Of a stretch of 64,000 nt of DNA, positions 60,017 to 64,000 are shown one piece after another. Numbering within the stretch: the first letter of the stretch is position 1; every line of letters begins with the position of its first letter. A program made the position numbers and the translations under genes. The notes under the pieces are model-generated. The model did no database searches, was not told where the DNA came from, and was given only the letters and a program-made list of their open reading frames with translations. This stretch comes from Prorocentrum cordatum (taxonomy: Eukaryota > Sar > Dinophyceae > Prorocentrales > Prorocentraceae), in NCBI GenBank assembly GCA_963575745.1, contig CAUYUJ010014544.1, forward strand, positions 275,163 through 339,162, given 5' to 3'.

Positions 60017-62200
60017 GGTCCACTACCGCCTCCGCTCCTTGCTCATCGGGCCGAGCCTGTGGCGGCCGCGCCCTGCGGACGACTTCAGGGATGGCCCGCG
60101 CAAGAGACGACGAGGCCTTCTCCGAGAAGACGCGGGACGGCTCGTCACCGAAATCCAGCTCGCTCGGCGCCCGCCTGACGTGCAGCCTGATGTTGCGGGC
60201 TAGCAGGAAGCCGCTCAGCTTGCGCAGGACGGCAAGTAGCGTGAAGTCCCGGCAGCGGCTCTGGCTCGCGGCCAGCACCACCGACATGTTGTCGCAGAGG
60301 TGGAGGTGCCTGCGGTCGCCGCCCACGGCGACTTGCGCCAGCCGGCGCACGGACGCCAGCAGCGCCCGAGCCTCCAGCAGAGTGATGTGCTCGTGCCTGC
60401 CCCAAGTGCCAGCACGGCAGATGCGCCAGCCACCCGGATGAAGAAGGCGGGCTGGCACCTCGGGGAAGCCCTCCACAATGGGCCAGTCCTCGTCGAGCTC
60501 GTCGCCTACCCGCGGCCGCCAGCGCCCATCCTCGAGCATGAAGCTGGCAGCCGCCATGGCGGACTCGCGCGGGGCGATAGTCCCTCCCCGACGAAAACGG
60601 GCTCGCTCTCGGACTCGTCCGACGCTAGCCACGTCGAGGGACGACCAGCGGGAGCTGACGATGCCGAAGCCCTCAGGAGACGCGTCCGAGGCGGTGACAT
60701 CCCTGTTCCACGGCAGCCACCAGTCGCTCTCCATGAAGACCAGCAGCCCCACGAACGCGGCGAACTCGTCCTTGACGGTCCTCCAGAGCTCGACGTCTTT
60801 CGTGCGAGTGGCGTGCACAAACGCATACGCGGCCGAGAAAACGGTCATGATCTCGCGCTTGATGAGGGCGGCGTAGGTACAGTGGCCAAGGAATCTCTCC
60901 ACCATCTGGCCGCTCGCCCGTCCACGCTGGAGGAAGTAAAGCAGGCCCCTCTCAAGCCTCACCCGCCGCTTGGCCGCGAGGCAGGTCGCGAGTCGCGCCC
61001 CGCCCAGGTCGACCCCCAACGCGGAGCCCCTCTCGGTGAACAGCTCGACCTCGTGGATGTCCAGGCCATGCTCACCAAAGACGCGGACCTGCTCTGACAG
61101 GGCGGCGCCCACCGTCTCGGCGTCGCGGCCCATGACCCCGAGGTTGTCCACGTAGACGCACCGCCAGAGGTCCGTCTCGGGGGAGCCAGCGGCGAGCACC
61201 GCCCAGCCCCCGCGGTCCGACAGCAGGCGGGCATGGCGGAGCAGGGGGGCGCTGCCGGAGAGCCTAGTGTTGGCGTTCTGGCAGAAGTAGAGGCCCCACG
61301 CAAATCCCATGGGCAGAGGGCGCGCGGCCGGCCACACCTGGGTGTTGCCAAAGGCCCGGTCGCCCTCGATGAGCAGCAGGCCCAAGGGGCCAACCTCGGT
61401 ATCGAGCACCGGTTCGTAGCAGAAGAAGGCGCTCATCCACGGAGGCATGATCATGCGATGGAAGCAGTTCTCCACGTCGGCTACGCCCAGGGCAACTCGG
61501 AGCGCCCGAAGGGCGCCTCGGCCCAGATCAGCGGCCAACTCGGGGTCCTCGTCGACATAGACCTCGATGGACGAGAGGCCCTCCGCGGTCAGCAAGTCCA
61601 CATGAGGGGGCTGAGCAAATCGTTGGTTGGCGGCCCGCCCGTCTAGGATCAATATCTGCTTGGTTTTGCCCTTCTTCCAGACGAAGAAAGACCCGATGAA
61701 GTCGATCGGCTGCGTGGTGTACCGGAGCATGCCGATGTCGTGAAGGCGGCGGATGAAGTGGAGGTACTGCCGACGCGATCGCGCCAGCCGGGGATCTGAG
61801 TACGGCTTGACGGGCTCAAGCCGTCGTAAGTCTCCAAAGTCATTGTTGGTGTCTCGCAGCATGCGCTCTCCACAACCCTCCAGGAAAAGGCGCCCCTGCT
61901 GGTCGACCAGGTCGTAAACGGGCGGAGCCGTGGAGACGTCGGCCGGCAAGGAGACGAGGCGCAGCTGGAAGGCTCCTCGTAAAGGGAGATGCCACGGATC
62001 ATCTGCAAAAATGACGATCGCGGCGAGGGTGCGTCAGCGACCGGCTCCTGGGATCTGACCAGGCCTTCGATGCGCGCCACTACCTCGTTGTGCATGCCGG
62101 CGAAGTCACACCGATGCAAAAATTTGTTGCTCTCAAGACCCTCTAGCCAGTTAAGCGCCTTGATCGCCCGACTGACGACGGCGAAGACGCGCTGATGGCG
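60000..62200 (-). pseudogene. Element C reverse transcriptase-RNase H
   Basis: The 61949-60000 part is open: fingers GSFFVWKKGKTKQILILDGR, motif A LGVADVENCFHRM, motif B LPMGFAWGLYFCQNAN, motif C CVYVDNLGVM, thumb LGHCTYAALIKREI, RNase H with TASDASPEGFG, HITLLEARALLASV, LHLCDNMSVVLAAS and RRAPSELDFGDEPSR. The N-terminal extension continues in another frame (about 62200-61960: RVFAVVSRAIKALNWLEGLE), so there is a frameshift near 61970. RT and RNase H catalytic residues are retained, but the full protein is broken. Confidence 0.78.
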
Positions 62201-63952
62201 ACGAGGTCCTCGTCGCCCACGATGATGTCGGCCACTGAGCCCCTCCGCCACCAGGGGGATCGGGAAGAGCAGGCGCGAGCCCCGCCCCGGCGGAAGGGCA
62301 GCCGACGTGGGCCGATACGTCTCGGCGGGGGGGGGCCCACTCCGCCCGCCGTGCCCAAAGGTCGTCATCGGGCCCCAGGGGGGCGCCACTGCCCCGGCCG
62401 CGGGCGCGAGCGCCTCCGCCGCGGTCTCGGCCGCCCCTCCCCGGAACTCCACCTCCTGCACCCCTCTCGGGGGTCTCCTCCTCGCCAGAGCCGGCGTGGA
62501 GCGTCGGCGCCCGCTGGGCCCCCGCCGCAGCGTCGGCGTCCCCCTTCGCCCTCTTCGCCACGCACTGCCTCATCTCCGGCCTGACCGCGTCCACCGTCGA
62601 GCCCGCGTCCGCGAGCTCACGTGCAAGCTGCCAGTTCGGGGCCTCATCGACGACCTGGTGCGTATCCTCGATGATCTGCACCCGACGCACGGCCACCTTC
62701 ACACTGGCGAGTGCCGGGAGGTTGGCCTGGTCGTAGGTCACCCCTGGGAAGAGGATGCCGACCAGGCGCCGCATCTCCCGCACCACACGGCCCGAGTCCT
62801 CAACATGGCGCTCTTGTGCCGAGGTTGTCGGCCAGAGGCGAGAATCCATCCCGTGGCGTTCCATGTGCCGCACGAGGCTATGCATCGTGGAGGGCCCCTG
62901 CTGCGGGAGGTTCGGGTCCGCGACGCCGCGGGCCCCACGGCGGCACTTGCGGAAATCCTTGTACTCGGCCCGCCGCCCACCGTAGTCCAACCAGGATGTG
63001 CGGGCGTCCCCGCTGTCATCGGCGTCCGTCGCCGCCAGCAGTCCCGCTCGGGCCAGCCCGCACCAGTCGGCGATGAACCTCTCGTCGAGACCAACCCGAA
63101 TGCAGGCGCCACTCCGACACCCGTCCCCGCGAGCGACCAGGGCGTCATACCTGTCGACATGCACGCGCACGACCTCCAGTGTGACCAGGGCGCGCACGGA
63201 CGGGTTCGATAGCGGAGGACTCGCCCAGCACCCAGACGTCGCTCGTGACGATCAGTGCCAGACCGCGCGCAGAGGAGACCTTCCCGCTCGCAGCCCCTGC
63301 GGCTCCCGCGTCGGCCGCGGCGGGCAGGCAAGCCCGACGCCGCGGAGGGCGGCTGCCGCCCAGGAGCTCGTCCAGCATCGTCACCTCGTCGAACGTCAGC
63401 ATCACCTGCTCGGCCCGCTGGAGCTCCGAGCCCGCGGAGCCGATCTCCTCCTCTGCTTGCGCGTGTCCCCGACGGGTCACCGCCCTGATCTCGTCCCCCG
63501 GCGGCGGCCCCTGGCGGCGGCACGCCTGGGGGTCGGGCCTGGGCGTTACCCCGTCCACCAGCAGCGGGGCGTCACGCTCGAGGCCGTCAGAGTCGGACCC
63601 GTCCAGGTACTCACGGCAGACGTACTTGTCTGGCTTCTGCAGCACCCACCGGCGCCAGCCCCCCATGCCACGCCTTGCAATCGACGTACCCCTTCGGCAA
63701 TCGGGACCCTGGCGTCAGCGTCCTCCAGAACTCCGAGTCCACCACGACGCGCGGCGCGACCGCCACAGCGCCAGCATCACGAGCAGCACACGAGGGCCCA
63801 GCGGCCGCGCTCCCAGGCAAGCCGCTCCCTGAGCTGCCCCGCCGGGTCGGCGGCGAAGGCCCGGGGCGCGGGGGGAAAAACTCTTTTTCCCGGCAAACTC
63901 GACTTTTCCCCCGCAAACTGGACTGTTTCCCGGCGATCCGTTTCAGAAACAT
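62151..63952 (-). pseudogene. Element C Gag-like protein, frameshifted
   Basis: Pieces in three frames: 63952-63611 (SEFWRTLTPGSRLPKGYVDC), 63666-63145 (WRRWVLQKPDKYVCREYLDG; VMLTFDEVTMLDELLG) and 63197-62151 (GPSTMHSLVRHMERHG; YDQANLPALASVKVAVRRVQ). The last part aligns with the conserved core of the element A and B Gag-like ORFs. Frame changes at about 63640 and 63200 break it. Confidence 0.6.
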
Positions 63953-64000
63953 TTAAAGCTTTCGAAAAGCTTTACATAGTTCCCTCCGACGACGGTTCGT

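Larger units (their letters stand above)
57541..64000 (-). mobile_element. Tyrosine-recombinase retrotransposon C, decayed, 5' end off window
   Basis: Same gene order as elements A and B: Gag-like, RT-RNase H, recombinase, methyltransferase remnant, then B1-A2-B2 at 58052-57541. B1 and B2 (178 bp) differ at two positions. Coding parts have frameshifts and lost catalytic residues. A1 would lie beyond 64000. Confidence 0.8.

Noticed and set aside
1-64000. tRNA, 5S rRNA or SL-RNA gene
   Set aside because: No cloverleaf, box A/B pair or 5S-like block was recognised by eye. The only spliced-leader sequence lacks the downstream SL-RNA intron part and is a relic.

Overview
This window looks like nuclear DNA of a dinoflagellate. 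The main evidence is an exact 22-nt match to the canonical dinoflagellate spliced leader at 32357-32378 (minus strand). Supporting evidence is high GC, very dense microsatellites and minisatellites, TKL-type kinases, and abundant copia, LINE and tyrosine-recombinase (YR) retroelements nearly all lying on one strand. High GC would fit a Prorocentrum-like genome, but species is an inference only. There is one 100-N assembly gap (38901-39000). No rRNA, tRNA or CRISPR was recognised.

Layout. 1-3064 (minus): 3'-cut, frameshifted Ty1/copia Gag. 3.1-8.7 kb: microsatellites and minisatellites, ending in a 1.5-kb (ATC)n higher-order array. 8.72-10.66 kb (minus): GAF-PAS-TKL kinase whose open frame stops just after DFG. 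12.3-12.9 kb: ~84-bp tandem repeats. 12.95-16.9 kb (minus): decayed LINE with a recognisable RT core. 17.07-18.14 kb: a ~540-bp tandem duplication. 18.22-24.89 kb (minus): YR retrotransposon A, with split direct repeats. 24.94-32.38 kb (minus): near full-length LINE starting with the spliced-leader relic. 33.04-38.9 kb (minus): YR retrotransposon B, coding-intact as far as the gap. 39.0-45.0 kb: repeats and unassigned DNA. 45.0-46.29 kb (minus): complete TKL kinase. 46.3-57.5 kb: minisatellites, a segmental duplication, two copies of a fold-back MITE, an 18-copy 106-bp satellite and a plus-strand RCC1-like fragment. 57.54-64.0 kb (minus): YR retrotransposon C, decayed, its 5' end outside the window.

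The most notable system is the YR retroelement family. Each copy encodes a Gag-like protein, an RT-RNase H, a tyrosine recombinase in the +1 frame relative to RT, and a C-terminal protein with cytosine-C5-methyltransferase-like motifs. Just after the methyltransferase stop comes a B1-A2-B2 block; in copy A the matching A1 lies at the other end. This is the split-direct-repeat structure of Ngaro/PAT-type DIRS-order elements, here with a methyltransferase domain. The 3' ends of all three copies abut microsatellites, and the LINE also sits between (GGA)n tracts. The only two convincing host genes are the two kinases, and they share the minus-strand orientation of the retroelements.
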